In this document: piece after piece, positions 1 through 8,471 of the stretch | Numbering within the stretch: the first letter of the stretch is position 1 | How the letters are laid out: each line of letters begins with the position of its first letter | Source: Betaproteobacteria bacterium | GTDB taxonomy: Bacteria > Pseudomonadota > Gammaproteobacteria > Burkholderiales > SG8-41 | Assembly: GCA_900299145.1 (NCBI GenBank) | Contig: OMIN01000015.1 | Location: forward strand, 1-64,000 | Direction of reading: 5' to 3' | DNA length: 64,000 nt | Translations under genes and position numbers: made by a program | The notes under the pieces: model-generated | What the model saw: only the letters and a program-made list of their open reading frames with translations | Database searches by the model: none | Told to the model about the DNA's origin: nothing

Positions 1-111
1 AGACGCAGCAGATACCGGAATTTAGCCTCACTGATTTTGGAACGGCGGAAATACCTGTTTTTACCAATCATTTCAGGAAGTTAGCACATGCCTTGCATGT
101 GTTTGCTTCCT

Positions 112-140
112 AAGACCCTTGTTTTTATTGACTTTTTTTG
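112..140 (+). repeat. AT-rich dispersed repeat (ATR), copy 1
   Basis: The stretch contains CTTGTTTTTATTGACTTTTT and matches the right two thirds of the ATR core; the left end (AAGACC) has drifted. It ends about 10 bases before the preferred start codon at 151, so it forms the leader of the GFA gene. Confidence 0.65.
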
Positions 141-150
141 GAAACACATT

Positions 151-567
151 ATGGCGCAATCCGCTTTGAATGGTAGTTGTCTGTGCGGTAGCGTGAAATT
201 TGAAATCACGCCACCTCTCGCCGCATTTCGTTATTGCCATTGCACGCGTTGCCAAAAGGCGAGCGGCAGCGCGCACGCCGCCAACGCCTTCGTACCAGCA
301 GCGCAATTCAAATGGACGGCGGGTGAAGCGCTGATCAAGCGTTTCCCCTTGCCCGGCGCGCAACGCTTCGCGGTGTGGTTCTGCACGCAGTGCGGCTCGC
401 GCGTGCCGCATGAAATCCCCAGCCGCGGTGAACTCCTTGTTCCAGCAGGTCTTATCGACAATGCACCGGCTGACATGACACGTCCGCAGAACAGCATCTT
501 CTGGGCCTCGCGCGCGGCGTGGTACGTGCCGCCAGGCGAAATGCCGTGTTTTAATGAATACACCTGA
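151..567 (+). CDS. GFA family (CENP-V fold) zinc-binding protein
   Basis: A 138-residue protein of the glutathione-dependent formaldehyde-activating (GFA) family. Zinc-ligand cysteines are visible in order: G-S-C-L-C-G near the start, C-H-C-T-R-C in the first third and F-C-T-Q-C-G in the middle. Many GFA proteins have unknown substrates, so a formaldehyde role should not be assumed. The frame is open back to an ATG at 88, but the family normally begins just before G-S-C-x-C-G, and the 88-150 segment is mostly the ATR repeat, so 151 is the better start. The stop precedes the ABM gene by 25 bases, suggesting co-transcription. Confidence 0.88.
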   Translation: MAQSALNGSCLCGSVKFEITPPLAAFRYCHCTRCQKASGSAHAANAFVPAAQFKWTAGEALIKRFPLPGAQRFAVWFCTQCGSRVPHEIPSRGELLVPAGLIDNAPADMTRPQNSIFWASRAAWYVPPGEMPCFNEYT

Positions 568-592
568 AGCAAATGCATCGGAACAAGCCGCC

Positions 593-937
593 ATGATCGC
601 CGTCATTTTTGAATTCACGCCCGCGCCGGGCAAGACGGAGGATTACTTCGCGCTGGGCGCGGCGCTCAAAGCCGAGGTGGAAAATTTCGACGGCTTCATT
701 TCCATCGAACGATTTCAAAGCGTCAATACGCCCGGCAAATTCGTGTCGCTGTCGTTCTGGCGCGACGAAACCGCGCTCACGGCATGGCGCAACAGGCAAA
801 GCCATCGTGCCGCGCAAGCCCGTGGACGGGGCGATGTGTTCAGCGACTACCGGTTACGGGTGGCTTCGGTGATGCGCGACTACGGCATGCATGAACGGGC
901 CGGGGCGCCGGCGGATAGCCGGGCGGCACATGGGTGA
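593..937 (+). CDS. Antibiotic biosynthesis monooxygenase (ABM) domain protein
   Basis: About 114 residues with a typical ABM dimeric alpha/beta-barrel sequence: M-I-A-V-I-F-E-F start, then D-G-F-I-S-I-E-R-F and S-L-S-F-W-R-D-E. Members are small cofactor-free monooxygenases or heme-related enzymes; the substrate cannot be read here. An in-frame ATG at 554 would overlap the preceding stop, but the family start matches the ATG at 593. The last 20 residues after the domain are low-complexity and probably disordered. Confidence 0.85.
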   Translation: MIAVIFEFTPAPGKTEDYFALGAALKAEVENFDGFISIERFQSVNTPGKFVSLSFWRDETALTAWRNRQSHRAAQARGRGDVFSDYRLRVASVMRDYGMHERAGAPADSRAAHG

Positions 938-971
938 CTGACTCACCTTCGCCACCCGCAACTCAACGCTT

Positions 972-1565
972 ATGAATGCCTATCTTGCCGCCAGTGCGTA
1001 TATTGACTGGCGCCATCCGTTGATCCTAGGAAAGGCTGCGGAACTTGCCGGGGCCGGAAAAACTGATGAGGTCGTGGCCAAGCGCTGCTTTGAGTTTGTG
1101 CGCGATGACGTTCAGCACAGCTGGGACTATCGCAAGAATCCCGTGACCTGCAAGGCATCCGATGTGCTGCGCCATGGCACCGGATACTGTTACGCGAAAA
1201 GCCATTTGCTGGCGGCGCTGCTCAGAGCGAATGCGATTCCCGCAGGGTTGTGTTATCAGCGGCTGGCCGTTGAAAACGAAGGGCCGCCGTTTTGTCTGCA
1301 TGGCTTGAACGCGGTGTATCTGAAAAACCACGGTTGGTACCGTATCGACGCACGCGGCAACAAACCCGGCATTGCCGCAGCATTTTGCCCGCCCGCCGAG
1401 GCACTGGCGTTTAAAGCCCTCGCGAAATCCGAAAGGGATTTCCCGGAAATCTGGGCCGAACCGCTGCCGCTGGTTGTCACCGCACTGACCTCGCATCACA
1501 CTGTCGAGCAGGTCGCGGAGCATTTGCCGGACATTGAAGTGCTATCCGCCGTAGCAGGCCATTGA
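972..1565 (+). CDS. Transglutaminase-like (papain-fold) protein
   Basis: A cytoplasmic-looking 197-residue protein without a signal peptide. The Cys-His-Asp triad of the transglutaminase-like superfamily is visible: cysteine in H-G-T-G-Y-C-Y-A-K-S, histidine in C-L-H-G-L-N-A-V and aspartate in Y-R-I-D-A-R-G-N. Bacterial members are usually proteases or amidases rather than cross-linking enzymes, and the substrate is unknown. It lies 34 bases after the ABM gene and 19 bases before a Bug gene, all on the same strand. Confidence 0.85.
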   Translation: MNAYLAASAYIDWRHPLILGKAAELAGAGKTDEVVAKRCFEFVRDDVQHSWDYRKNPVTCKASDVLRHGTGYCYAKSHLLAALLRANAIPAGLCYQRLAVENEGPPFCLHGLNAVYLKNHGWYRIDARGNKPGIAAAFCPPAEALAFKALAKSERDFPEIWAEPLPLVVTALTSHHTVEQVAEHLPDIEVLSAVAGH

Positions 1566-1584
1566 AATCACAGACCTTATCCCC

Positions 1585-2592
1585 ATGAAATTCAACGCGT
1601 TTTCCACGGTCTTCGCCAATCTTCTGCATTGCGCAGGCAAACTGGTTGTAATTTGTTTAGCCCTCTCGGCACATTCTGCCGCCGCGCAGGGGCAGTACCC
1701 CAAACGCCCCATCCGTCTGGTCAACCCATACGCGCCCGGCGGTGTCACCGATGTGACGTCGCGCATTGTCGTGCCACAGCTGGTGCAAGCGTGGGGACAG
1801 CAGATCGTGATCGACAACCGGCCCGGCGCGGGCACCAACATCGGCACGGAAATCGTGGTGCGCGCACCGGCCGATGGCTACACGATGCTTGCCACCACCG
1901 GCGCCATCGCGACGAATCCGAGCTTTTATCCGAATCTCCCGTTCAAGGCGACGCGCGATCTCGCGGCGGTGGTGCGCATGGCCGACGCGCACATGGCGCT
2001 GGCGCTCTTTCCGAATCTGGCGGCGAAGACCTTTCCCGAATTTCTGGCGATGGCGCGCGCGCAGCCGGGTAAATTGACGCTGGCCTCGGCGGGCACCGGC
2101 ACATCGACGCATCTGGCGATTGAGTTGCTGAAGACCATGGCCAAAGTGGATGTCGCACACGTGCCGTTCAAGGGCGGCGGCGGCGGCATTGTCGGCGTGA
2201 TCGGCGGGCAGATGAGCGGCATCATCACGCCGGTGACATTGGTGCAGGGGCATCACCGTGCCGGGCGCATCCGCATCGTTGCAGTGACCACCACAGCGCG
2301 CAGCCCGCTCGCGAGTGAATTCCCGACATTCGCCGAAGCAGGCGTGCCGGGCTACGAGGCGAATTCATGGGTGGGCATATTCGCGCCGCGCGCCGCACCA
2401 GCAGCCATCGTCGGCAAGTGGAATGAAGACGTCAACCGCGCTTTGCGCGACCCGGATGTGCAGGAGCGCTTCAAGGCATCCGGGCTGGTGGCCGTGGGCG
2501 GCAGCCCGGGTGAATTCTCGAAGCATTTTCTCAACGACACCGAGCGCTGGGCGGCCATGATCAAAGCGGCGAATATTGCTGTTGCACAATAA
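1585..2592 (+). CDS. Bug/TctC-type tripartite tricarboxylate transporter substrate-binding protein (Bug-1)
   Basis: Periplasmic solute receptor of the Bug family, 335 residues, with a long N-terminal signal peptide ending near A-A-A-Q-G-Q-Y-P. Family landmarks are present: Y-P-K-R-P-I-R-L, the ligand-loop region P-G-G-V-T-D, D-N-R-P-G-A-G, D-G-Y-T-M-L, H-V-P-F-K-G and P-G-Y-E. Family members bind carboxylates and related small polar molecules for TctAB membrane partners, but no tctA or tctB is in the window, so the ligand and partner are unknown. It shares a stretch of overlapping frame with the following methyltransferase, pointing to one transcript. Confidence 0.95.
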   Translation: MKFNAFSTVFANLLHCAGKLVVICLALSAHSAAAQGQYPKRPIRLVNPYAPGGVTDVTSRIVVPQLVQAWGQQIVIDNRPGAGTNIGTEIVVRAPADGYTMLATTGAIATNPSFYPNLPFKATRDLAAVVRMADAHMALALFPNLAAKTFPEFLAMARAQPGKLTLASAGTGTSTHLAIELLKTMAKVDVAHVPFKGGGGGIVGVIGGQMSGIITPVTLVQGHHRAGRIRIVAVTTTARSPLASEFPTFAEAGVPGYEANSWVGIFAPRAAPAAIVGKWNEDVNRALRDPDVQERFKASGLVAVGGSPGEFSKHFLNDTERWAAMIKAANIAVAQ

Positions 2593-2614
2593 ACAAACGA
2601 GTCAAAACACTCCC

Positions 2615-3334
2615 ATGGCTAAAATGGCTACGATGAAATCAACTTTCACACTACGCGGCATTCTCATGGCGCTTGTGCTCGCGTGTGGCACGCCTGCATT
2701 CGCACAGCAATCCCCTGCGGCGGGCGCCGACCCCAAAATCAACGAGCGCTTTCTCAATCCCGGCCCGGAGTGGCAGGAGCGCTTTGAGGGCGAGAGCCGC
2801 GAAATTTACGCACGCCGTGGCGACATCGTCGCTGCCACCGGCGTGAAGCCGGGCATGGTGGTGGCAGACGTGGGCGCGGGCAGCGGCTTCATGGCAATGC
2901 TGTTCGCGAAACACGTGGGGCCATCGGGGCGCGTGATCGCGGCAGAAGTGTCGAAGGTATTTGCAGCGGCGATCACGGAGCGCGCAAAACGCGAAGGCGT
3001 CACCAATCTGTCGACGGTGGTCGGCACACAAACCGAAACCGGCTTGCCGGCGAACAGCGTGGACATTGTCATCACCACCGACGTATATCACCACTTCGAG
3101 CAGGTGTCGGCTGTGCTTGGGTCGATACGCCGCGCACTGAAAAGTGGCGGGCGTTTTGTCATTGTCGATTTTGAGCGCATTCCCGGCGTGTCGCCGCAAA
3201 GTACGCTCGATCATGTGCGTGCGGGCAAGGAACCGGTGATTGAGGAAGTGCTCGCCGCCGGCTTCAAATTGCGCGAAGAAGTGAAAACTCTCGGGCTCAA
3301 AACCAATTACTACCTGATATTCGAGCGCTCGTGA
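2615..3334 (+). CDS. Exported class I SAM-dependent methyltransferase
   Basis: About 239 residues. A signal peptide (L-M-A-L-V-L-A-C-G-T-P-A-F-A) precedes a Rossmann-type methyltransferase domain. Motif I is V-A-D-V-G-A-G-S-G-F, the acidic motif II is in V-I-A-A-E-V-S, and I-V-I-T-T-D-V-Y-H-H-F fits motif IV. In-frame ATGs lie at 2576, 2615, 2624 and 2633; the first would overlap the Bug stop, so 2615 or 2633 is more plausible. A methyltransferase with an export signal is odd because S-adenosylmethionine is not normally available in the periplasm. The stop TGA overlaps the next ATG (TGATG), indicating translational coupling to Bug-2. Confidence 0.85.
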   Translation: MAKMATMKSTFTLRGILMALVLACGTPAFAQQSPAAGADPKINERFLNPGPEWQERFEGESREIYARRGDIVAATGVKPGMVVADVGAGSGFMAMLFAKHVGPSGRVIAAEVSKVFAAAITERAKREGVTNLSTVVGTQTETGLPANSVDIVITTDVYHHFEQVSAVLGSIRRALKSGGRFVIVDFERIPGVSPQSTLDHVRAGKEPVIEEVLAAGFKLREEVKTLGLKTNYYLIFERS

Positions 3335-4305
3335 TGCGGTTGGGGGAATTACATAACTATTTGTTTTTATTGCTATTTTTTATGACCGGGCCTGCGCGGG
3401 CTGCGGACACGTTTCCGGTCAGGCCGGTGCGTATCATCGTACCCGCCGGCGCGGGCGGCGTCACCGATGTGGTGGCGCGCGTGGTGTCGCAGCGTTTGGG
3501 AGATCGCATCGGCCAGCAGGTGATTGTCGATAACCGCCCCGGGGCGGGCGGTGTCACCGGCTCCGAGATTGTCGCCAAGGCGACACCCGATGGCTACACG
3601 CTGCTGCTGGCGTTCCCGTCGCATGCGGTGCATCCGTCGCTGGTGGCCAGGCTACCGTACGACAGCGTAAAAAGTTTTACGCCGGTGACGCTGATCAGCG
3701 TGGTGGCGCCGGCGATCGCGGTGACCACGAATTTCCCCGCGCGTAGCGTGCAGGAGTTCATTGTGTTGGCCAAAGAGAAGCCGGGCACGCTCAATTTCGG
3801 CTCGGTGGGCAGCGGCAGCCTGGGCCATTTGTCAGGGGAATTGTTTCGCGCCATGGCGGGCATCCGCGTGACACAGATTTTCTACAAGGGCGCGCCGCAG
3901 GTCATGACATCGCTGATTGGCGGTGAAATTCAGGTCTATTTCGTCGCCTCAATGGCCACCGCACTGCCGCAGGTGAAAGCCGGCCGCGTGCGATTTCTCG
4001 GCGTGGCAACACGCGAACGTTTGCCGTTTTTGCCCGACGTGCCGCCGATTGCCGACACCGTGCCGGGCTACGAGGTGCAGAGCTGGAATGGACTGCTCGC
4101 GCCCGCGGGCACGCCGCGCCCGACGGTCGAATTGCTCAACCGGGAAGTCGTGCGCATCGTCAAAGCGCCGGCGTTCGGTGAACAGTTTGCCGCCGAAGGC
4201 ATCGTGGCGGTAGGCAACACACCGGAAGAATTTACGCGCGTTATCGTCACCGACATCGCCAAGTGGGCGAAAGTGATCAAGGCCGCCGGGATCAAGTCAG
4301 AATAA
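3334..4305 (+). CDS. Bug/TctC-type substrate-binding protein (Bug-2)
   Basis: A 323-residue periplasmic receptor of the Bug family. Its signal peptide is built around ATR copy 2, which encodes H-N-Y-L-F-L-L-L-F-F as the hydrophobic core before A-R-A-A. Landmarks: F-P-V-R-P-V-R-I-I-V-P, G-G-V-T-D-V-V-A-R, D-N-R-P-G-A-G-G and F-Y-K-G-A-P-Q. The family's usual H-V-P-Y-K-G reads Q-I-F-Y-K-G here, a minor drift. A GTG three bases upstream is possible, but the ATG at 3334 overlaps the preceding stop. Confidence 0.95.
   Translation: MRLGELHNYLFLLLFFMTGPARAADTFPVRPVRIIVPAGAGGVTDVVARVVSQRLGDRIGQQVIVDNRPGAGGVTGSEIVAKATPDGYTLLLAFPSHAVHPSLVARLPYDSVKSFTPVTLISVVAPAIAVTTNFPARSVQEFIVLAKEKPGTLNFGSVGSGSLGHLSGELFRAMAGIRVTQIFYKGAPQVMTSLIGGEIQVYFVASMATALPQVKAGRVRFLGVATRERLPFLPDVPPIADTVPGYEVQSWNGLLAPAGTPRPTVELLNREVVRIVKAPAFGEQFAAEGIVAVGNTPEEFTRVIVTDIAKWAKVIKAAGIKSE
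3352..3383 (+). repeat. ATR repeat, copy 2 (inside a signal peptide)
   Basis: CATAACTATTTGTTTTTATT followed by GCTATTTTTTATG, a close match to the ATR core. It lies in the sense direction inside the Bug-2 coding sequence and encodes the hydrophobic core of the signal peptide. Confidence 0.85.
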
Positions 4306-4326
4306 GCCGAACAGGAGCAGCACGCC

Positions 4327-5133
4327 ATGCCTACGCTTCAAGTTACTCCAGACTGCAACATGTATTACGACGTCACGGACTTCGCCGAGCCGTGGCGCGA
4401 GCACGAAACGATTTTGCTGCTGCACGGCAACGCCGAAAGCGGGGACGCCTGGTACGGCTGGATGCCTGAACTTACGCGCAACTACCGCGTGGTGCGGCCC
4501 GATATGCGCGGCTTCGGGCGCCCCACGCCGATGCCACGCGATCACGCGTGGTCCCTCGACCGAATCGTCGATGATTTCATTGCGGTGATGGATCACCTGA
4601 AAATCGACCGGTTTTACCTGGCCGGCGCCAAAGTCGGCGGCACCATGGCGCTGCATCTGGCCGCACGGCATCCGTCACGCGTGAAGACGGTGACGGTGCT
4701 GTCATCGCCCACGCGCGGCGAGGACGCCGGCGAGCGTTACCGTGCCTGGGTTCAGCTCATCGAAAAAAGTGGTGTCGAAGGCTGGGCGCGCGAAACCATG
4801 GGCAAGCGGCTGGGCGTGAGCTTTCCCGCGGCGGGCATCGAGTGGTGGATCAAACTCATGGGTAAAACCGCGTCGTCGACGCAGCTGGGCTTCATCGGCT
4901 CCGTACCCAAGGTCGATGTCACCGGGGATTTGCCGAACATCCGCTGCCCTGCACAAGTAATCACCACGCAAAATAATCCGATGTATTCGGTGGACGTCAT
5001 CCGCGCGTGGCAGCAGAAAATCCCCAACTCGGAATTGCTGGTGCTGCCGGCAGACGGGTATCACGTTGCCGCCACGGCGCCGGTGGAATGCGCCAGGGCA
5101 ATGCGCGACTTCATTGCGCGGCACAAATCGTAA
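4327..5133 (+). CDS. Alpha/beta hydrolase-fold protein lacking the nucleophile serine
   Basis: A 268-residue protein with the oxyanion loop L-L-L-H-G-N-A, R-P-D-M-R-G-F-G-R, and a terminal histidine region D-G-Y-H-V-A-A-T-A-P. The nucleophile elbow, normally G-x-S-x-G, reads Y-L-A-G-A-K-V-G-G-T, so lysine replaces serine. Either this is a non-hydrolytic member (some alpha/beta-fold enzymes do not need serine) or it is catalytically dead. It follows Bug-2 by 21 bases with GAACAGGAGCAG as a likely ribosome site, so it may act on the compound that Bug-2 binds; that is inference. Confidence 0.88.
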   Translation: MPTLQVTPDCNMYYDVTDFAEPWREHETILLLHGNAESGDAWYGWMPELTRNYRVVRPDMRGFGRPTPMPRDHAWSLDRIVDDFIAVMDHLKIDRFYLAGAKVGGTMALHLAARHPSRVKTVTVLSSPTRGEDAGERYRAWVQLIEKSGVEGWARETMGKRLGVSFPAAGIEWWIKLMGKTASSTQLGFIGSVPKVDVTGDLPNIRCPAQVITTQNNPMYSVDVIRAWQQKIPNSELLVLPADGYHVAATAPVECARAMRDFIARHKS

Positions 5134-5148
5134 GCCACCGCAACAGAT

Positions 5149-5176
5149 ATAAATATCTGATTTATTTAAACAATTT
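5149..5176 (+). repeat. ATR repeat, copy 3 (leader of the glycoside hydrolase gene)
   Basis: TATAAATATCTGATTTATTT followed by AAACAATTTATATG, a diverged ATR copy. It fills the space directly in front of the ATG at 5179 and leaves no visible Shine-Dalgarno site. Confidence 0.6.
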
Positions 5177-5178
5177 AT

Positions 5179-7317
5179 ATGCCCTCCTCAACACAAACAC
5201 CCGCATGGGCCCAGGGCACGCATCGCGTACTGCTGCTCAATCTGCGCGAAGGCGACGAACCCAAGGTGGATGCCGGGGCGCTGGTCGCTGGCGCGAAGGA
5301 CTATCGCGCGACCGCGATTTGCATTTCCGGCGGCGGCATCGTGGCGTTTTATCAAACGCAAATCGCCGGCCATCGCATTTCCAACGGCCTGGGCCAACGT
5401 GATTTACTGGCGGAGATCATTCCTGTTGCGCACCGTGAAGGCATGCGCGTGCTGGCGCGCATTGATCCGAGTTGCGCACCCAAGTCGCTGGCAGCGAAAC
5501 ATCCGGAATGGTTCACGCGCGACAGCGATGGCAATTTTTGCGAGGTGAGCGAGCATTACGTCACCTGCCCCAATGCAGGTTACTACCGCACCCGCATGGT
5601 CGAAGTGGTGCGCGAAATCCTGCAACGCTACGACGCCTATGGCATCTGGAACAACCAGGGCAAGTTTGCCGCATGGGAAACCGGCGTGTGCTATTGCGGC
5701 ACCTGCGAATCGATGTTCAAGGCCGAATCCGGCCACGCCATTCCGCGCAAGGAAGACTGGAATGACCCGGTCTGGCGGCAATACAACGAATGGCGCTACC
5801 GGCGCGTCGCCGATTGGGTGGCGCTGATGCATCGCGAAATACACGCAGTGAAGCCCGGCGCGGTGTTTATCGCCGCCGTGCAGTTGATGGAGTCACTGGA
5901 AACCATACGCCCCGGCGGCTGGGACATCGATTACTGGCTTGAACATCAGGACATTCCCACCTTTGAGTGTCAGCGCCGCCACACCGCACCGTTCTGGCCG
6001 GGCATACAGGCTAAATACCTAGCGACGCTCGCGCCCGACAAGCCGCGCTGGATGACCGCGAGTTACTTTTATCCCTGGTGGCGTTTGTATGCTTCGCCCG
6101 AGGCGGAGAACCGCCCGTGGATCGCGCAGCAGGTGGCCAACGGCGTGAGCCCGTGGCTGCACATCAACGGCGGCTATTCGGATTTGTTCGACCGGCGCGG
6201 CCTTGCGCCGATGAAAGAGGTTTTTCAGCGCCTTGCGCGCTGGGAGAAATATCTCGACGGCGCACAGTCTCAGGCGCGTGTGGTGCTGGTGCTGTCGCGC
6301 CACACGCAGGACAACCATGGCCGCGACAAACCGCAGGAGCGCTATCTCAACTTTGTCCGCGGCTGGTATCTCGCGCTGCAGGAAGCGCACATTCCGTTCG
6401 ACGTGATATCGGACAAATTGCTTTCGCCGGAGCGGTTGCAACGTTATGGCGTGGTGGTGATTTCCAATCTCGCCTGTGTGTACAACGCGGCGGTGGCGGC
6501 GCTGCACCAGTTCACACAGGAGGGCGGTGGATTGATCGCCAGCTTCGAGGCGGGGCTTTACGATGCCGATGGCAACGCACGCCAGACACCAGCGTTTGAC
6601 GCGTTGCTCGGCATCACGCGCACGGGCAGGCGCGAAGGCTTGAAATCGTCGTACGCCAAACTCGAAGCCCGCGACGACCCGCTGCTGGCTGGCATCGGCG
6701 ATACCGATCTGATTCCCAACGAAGGCGCGCTGATTGAGATAAGGACCTCACACACCGTGCCGCTCACGCTGATTCCGCCGGTGATCGCGCACGACGGCGC
6801 CACCATCAGCATTCCTGAATACAGCGCGATTCGCGAAACCACGGATATTCCCGTGGCGACACGCGGCACCTGCGGCAACGGACTCGTCGTGTATTTTGCC
6901 AACACCTTGGAAAGCGTGTATTACCACTATGGTTTTACCGATCTCGGCCGCGTGCTAGCGAACGCGGTGCGCTGGGCGCTGGGCGAGCCGCTGTCGGTGG
7001 AAGTCGAAGCGCCTGATTTTGTCGACGTGACGCACATGGCGCAACCGCATCACGCCGGGCGCACACTGGTGCATTTGATCAACCTGCCGTTGGATAAACC
7101 GCTTAACACCGGCTGGCGGCATCCGGGGCGCAATCTGGTTGAGGTGCGGGATATCGTGGTTCGGTTGCGGGCGCCAGCTGAGCAGCAGGTTAAGTCGGTG
7201 CGGTTGGCAGGGGATGAGCAGTGTTTACCGCTCACGAACTTGGTAGACGGCGTTTACCAAGTAACCGTGCCGAAACTGGCGGATCATGAGATTGTGATTT
7301 TTGAATTTGAACCGTAG
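5179..7317 (+). CDS. Glycoside-hydrolase-like protein with TIM barrel and GH42-type trimerisation-like domain
   Basis: A 712-residue protein without a clear signal peptide. Residues about 15-330 look like a TIM-barrel hydrolase (V-L-A-R-I-D-P-S, E-W-F-T-R-D, Y-D-A-Y-G-I-W-N-N-Q-G), with a cysteine pair in C-Y-C-G-T-C that resembles small zinc sites in GH42-like proteins. Residues about 360-600 resemble the class I glutamine-amidotransferase-like/beta-galactosidase trimerisation domain (V-V-L-V-L-S-R, V-V-I-S-N-L, G-G-G-L-I-A-S-F-E). It fits the 'hypothetical glycosyl hydrolase' group next to GH42 and GH29; the catalytic pair and substrate cannot be assigned by eye. Confidence 0.75.
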   Translation: MPSSTQTPAWAQGTHRVLLLNLREGDEPKVDAGALVAGAKDYRATAICISGGGIVAFYQTQIAGHRISNGLGQRDLLAEIIPVAHREGMRVLARIDPSCAPKSLAAKHPEWFTRDSDGNFCEVSEHYVTCPNAGYYRTRMVEVVREILQRYDAYGIWNNQGKFAAWETGVCYCGTCESMFKAESGHAIPRKEDWNDPVWRQYNEWRYRRVADWVALMHREIHAVKPGAVFIAAVQLMESLETIRPGGWDIDYWLEHQDIPTFECQRRHTAPFWPGIQAKYLATLAPDKPRWMTASYFYPWWRLYASPEAENRPWIAQQVANGVSPWLHINGGYSDLFDRRGLAPMKEVFQRLARWEKYLDGAQSQARVVLVLSRHTQDNHGRDKPQERYLNFVRGWYLALQEAHIPFDVISDKLLSPERLQRYGVVVISNLACVYNAAVAALHQFTQEGGGLIASFEAGLYDADGNARQTPAFDALLGITRTGRREGLKSSYAKLEARDDPLLAGIGDTDLIPNEGALIEIRTSHTVPLTLIPPVIAHDGATISIPEYSAIRETTDIPVATRGTCGNGLVVYFANTLESVYYHYGFTDLGRVLANAVRWALGEPLSVEVEAPDFVDVTHMAQPHHAGRTLVHLINLPLDKPLNTGWRHPGRNLVEVRDIVVRLRAPAEQQVKSVRLAGDEQCLPLTNLVDGVYQVTVPKLADHEIVIFEFEP

Positions 7318-7343
7318 AAAGAAGTACTGTCAAAACCCTATCC

Positions 7344-7426
7344 TGTCGTTCCCGCGCAGGCGGGAACCCATAAGCCTGTATCAAGGGGCACTGTGTTATG
7401 GGTTCCCGCCTGCGCGGGAACGACGA
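7344..7426. repeat. REP/BIME-like inverted repeat 1
   Basis: Two arms of about 30 bases (TGTCGTTCCCGCGCAGGCGG at the left, its reverse complement ending at 7426) face each other across about 22 bases. Each arm is itself a hairpin (CCCGC-GCAG-GCGGG). The same arms recur at 28872-28954. It lies between the glycoside-hydrolase-like gene and Bug-3 and could act as a terminator or mRNA stabiliser. Confidence 0.9.
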
Positions 7427-7471
7427 GGGAAGTTTTCGATTCAATCTATTTTACGTAACAGAAAGTAAGTT

Positions 7472-8446
7472 ATGTATCGCACAGCATTGTTCGCACTGAC
7501 CGCTCTGCTTGTCCCTCTTGTAACGACTAATATCTCCCAAGCCCAACAACCCTACCCCGCCAAAACCATCCGCCTCGTTGTGCCGTTGGTCGCGGGCGGC
7601 CCCACCGACATCCTCGCACGGCTGATCGCCCAGCCGCTGGGCGAAAAGCTCGGTCAATCGGTGATTGTCGAAAATCGCCCTGGCGCCGGCGGCAATATCG
7701 GCGCGGAAATGGTGGCCAAATCCGCTCCCGACGGCTACACGCTGTTCATGGGCACGTCGGGGCCGATGTCGATCAACATCAGCCTCTACCCCAAACTGGG
7801 CTATGACCCGGTGCGCGACTTCGCGCCAGTGATATTGGCGGCGTCCGCCCCATTCGCGGTGGTGGTGCATCCGGCCTTGCCGGTGACCAACGTCAAGCAG
7901 TTGATCGCCCTCCTAAAGACACGGCCCAATCAACTGAATTTCGGCGCGGTGCCCGGCAATGCCGCGCACCTTGCCACGGAGTTATTCAACAGCATGGCCG
8001 GTGTGCAAATGGTGTTCGTGCCGTACAAAGGTGCCGCGCCCGCCAACACCGATCTGGTGGCCGGGCAGATACAACTGTCGTTTGCCTCCACGCCGGGGGC
8101 GATGCCGCTGGTGAAGGCTGGCCGTCTAAAGGCGCTGGCGATTTCGAGTGCCAAACGCATCGCCAAACTGCCTGATCTGCCGACCATCGCCGAATCGGGT
8201 GTGGCCGGTTATGAAGCGAGCGTGTGGTATGGCATCGCCGCGCCGGCGAAAACCTCACCGGACATCATCGCTCGGCTTTACAAGGAAAGTGCTGTGATTC
8301 TGCAGGATCGCGGCAGCCGCGAAAAAATGGACGCCAACGATTTCGAGCAGACGGTGTTGAACCCGGAACAATTCAGCGCGCACATCCGCAGCGAAATCGC
8401 CAAGTGGGGCAAGGTAGTGAAGGCCACCGGTGCGCGCGCGGAATGA
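7472..8446 (+). CDS. Bug/TctC-type substrate-binding protein (Bug-3)
   Basis: A 324-residue periplasmic receptor with signal peptide (cleavage near I-S-Q-A-Q-Q-P-Y-P). Landmarks: Y-P-A-K-T-I-R-L-V-V-P, G-G-P-T-D-I-L-A-R, E-N-R-P-G-A-G-G-N-I-G, D-G-Y-T-L-F, F-V-P-Y-K-G and P-D-L-P-T-I-A-E-S-G. It is the first of two Bug genes in tandem with a gap of only 25 bases, so the two receptors are probably made from one mRNA, possibly for related ligands. Confidence 0.95.
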   Translation: MYRTALFALTALLVPLVTTNISQAQQPYPAKTIRLVVPLVAGGPTDILARLIAQPLGEKLGQSVIVENRPGAGGNIGAEMVAKSAPDGYTLFMGTSGPMSINISLYPKLGYDPVRDFAPVILAASAPFAVVVHPALPVTNVKQLIALLKTRPNQLNFGAVPGNAAHLATELFNSMAGVQMVFVPYKGAAPANTDLVAGQIQLSFASTPGAMPLVKAGRLKALAISSAKRIAKLPDLPTIAESGVAGYEASVWYGIAAPAKTSPDIIARLYKESAVILQDRGSREKMDANDFEQTVLNPEQFSAHIRSEIAKWGKVVKATGARAE

Positions 8447-8471
8447 GTGCAGTGCGGCGCCAGGTCCGCCC

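Noticed and set aside
1-111. A possible 3' end of an upstream gene at the window start
   Set aside because: No frame with recognisable protein sequence could be followed, so no feature is claimed.
2580-2605. CACAATAAACAAACGAG near the Bug-1 stop, resembling reversed ATR
   Set aside because: Only about half of the core matches and the A/T tail is missing; too weak to count as a copy.
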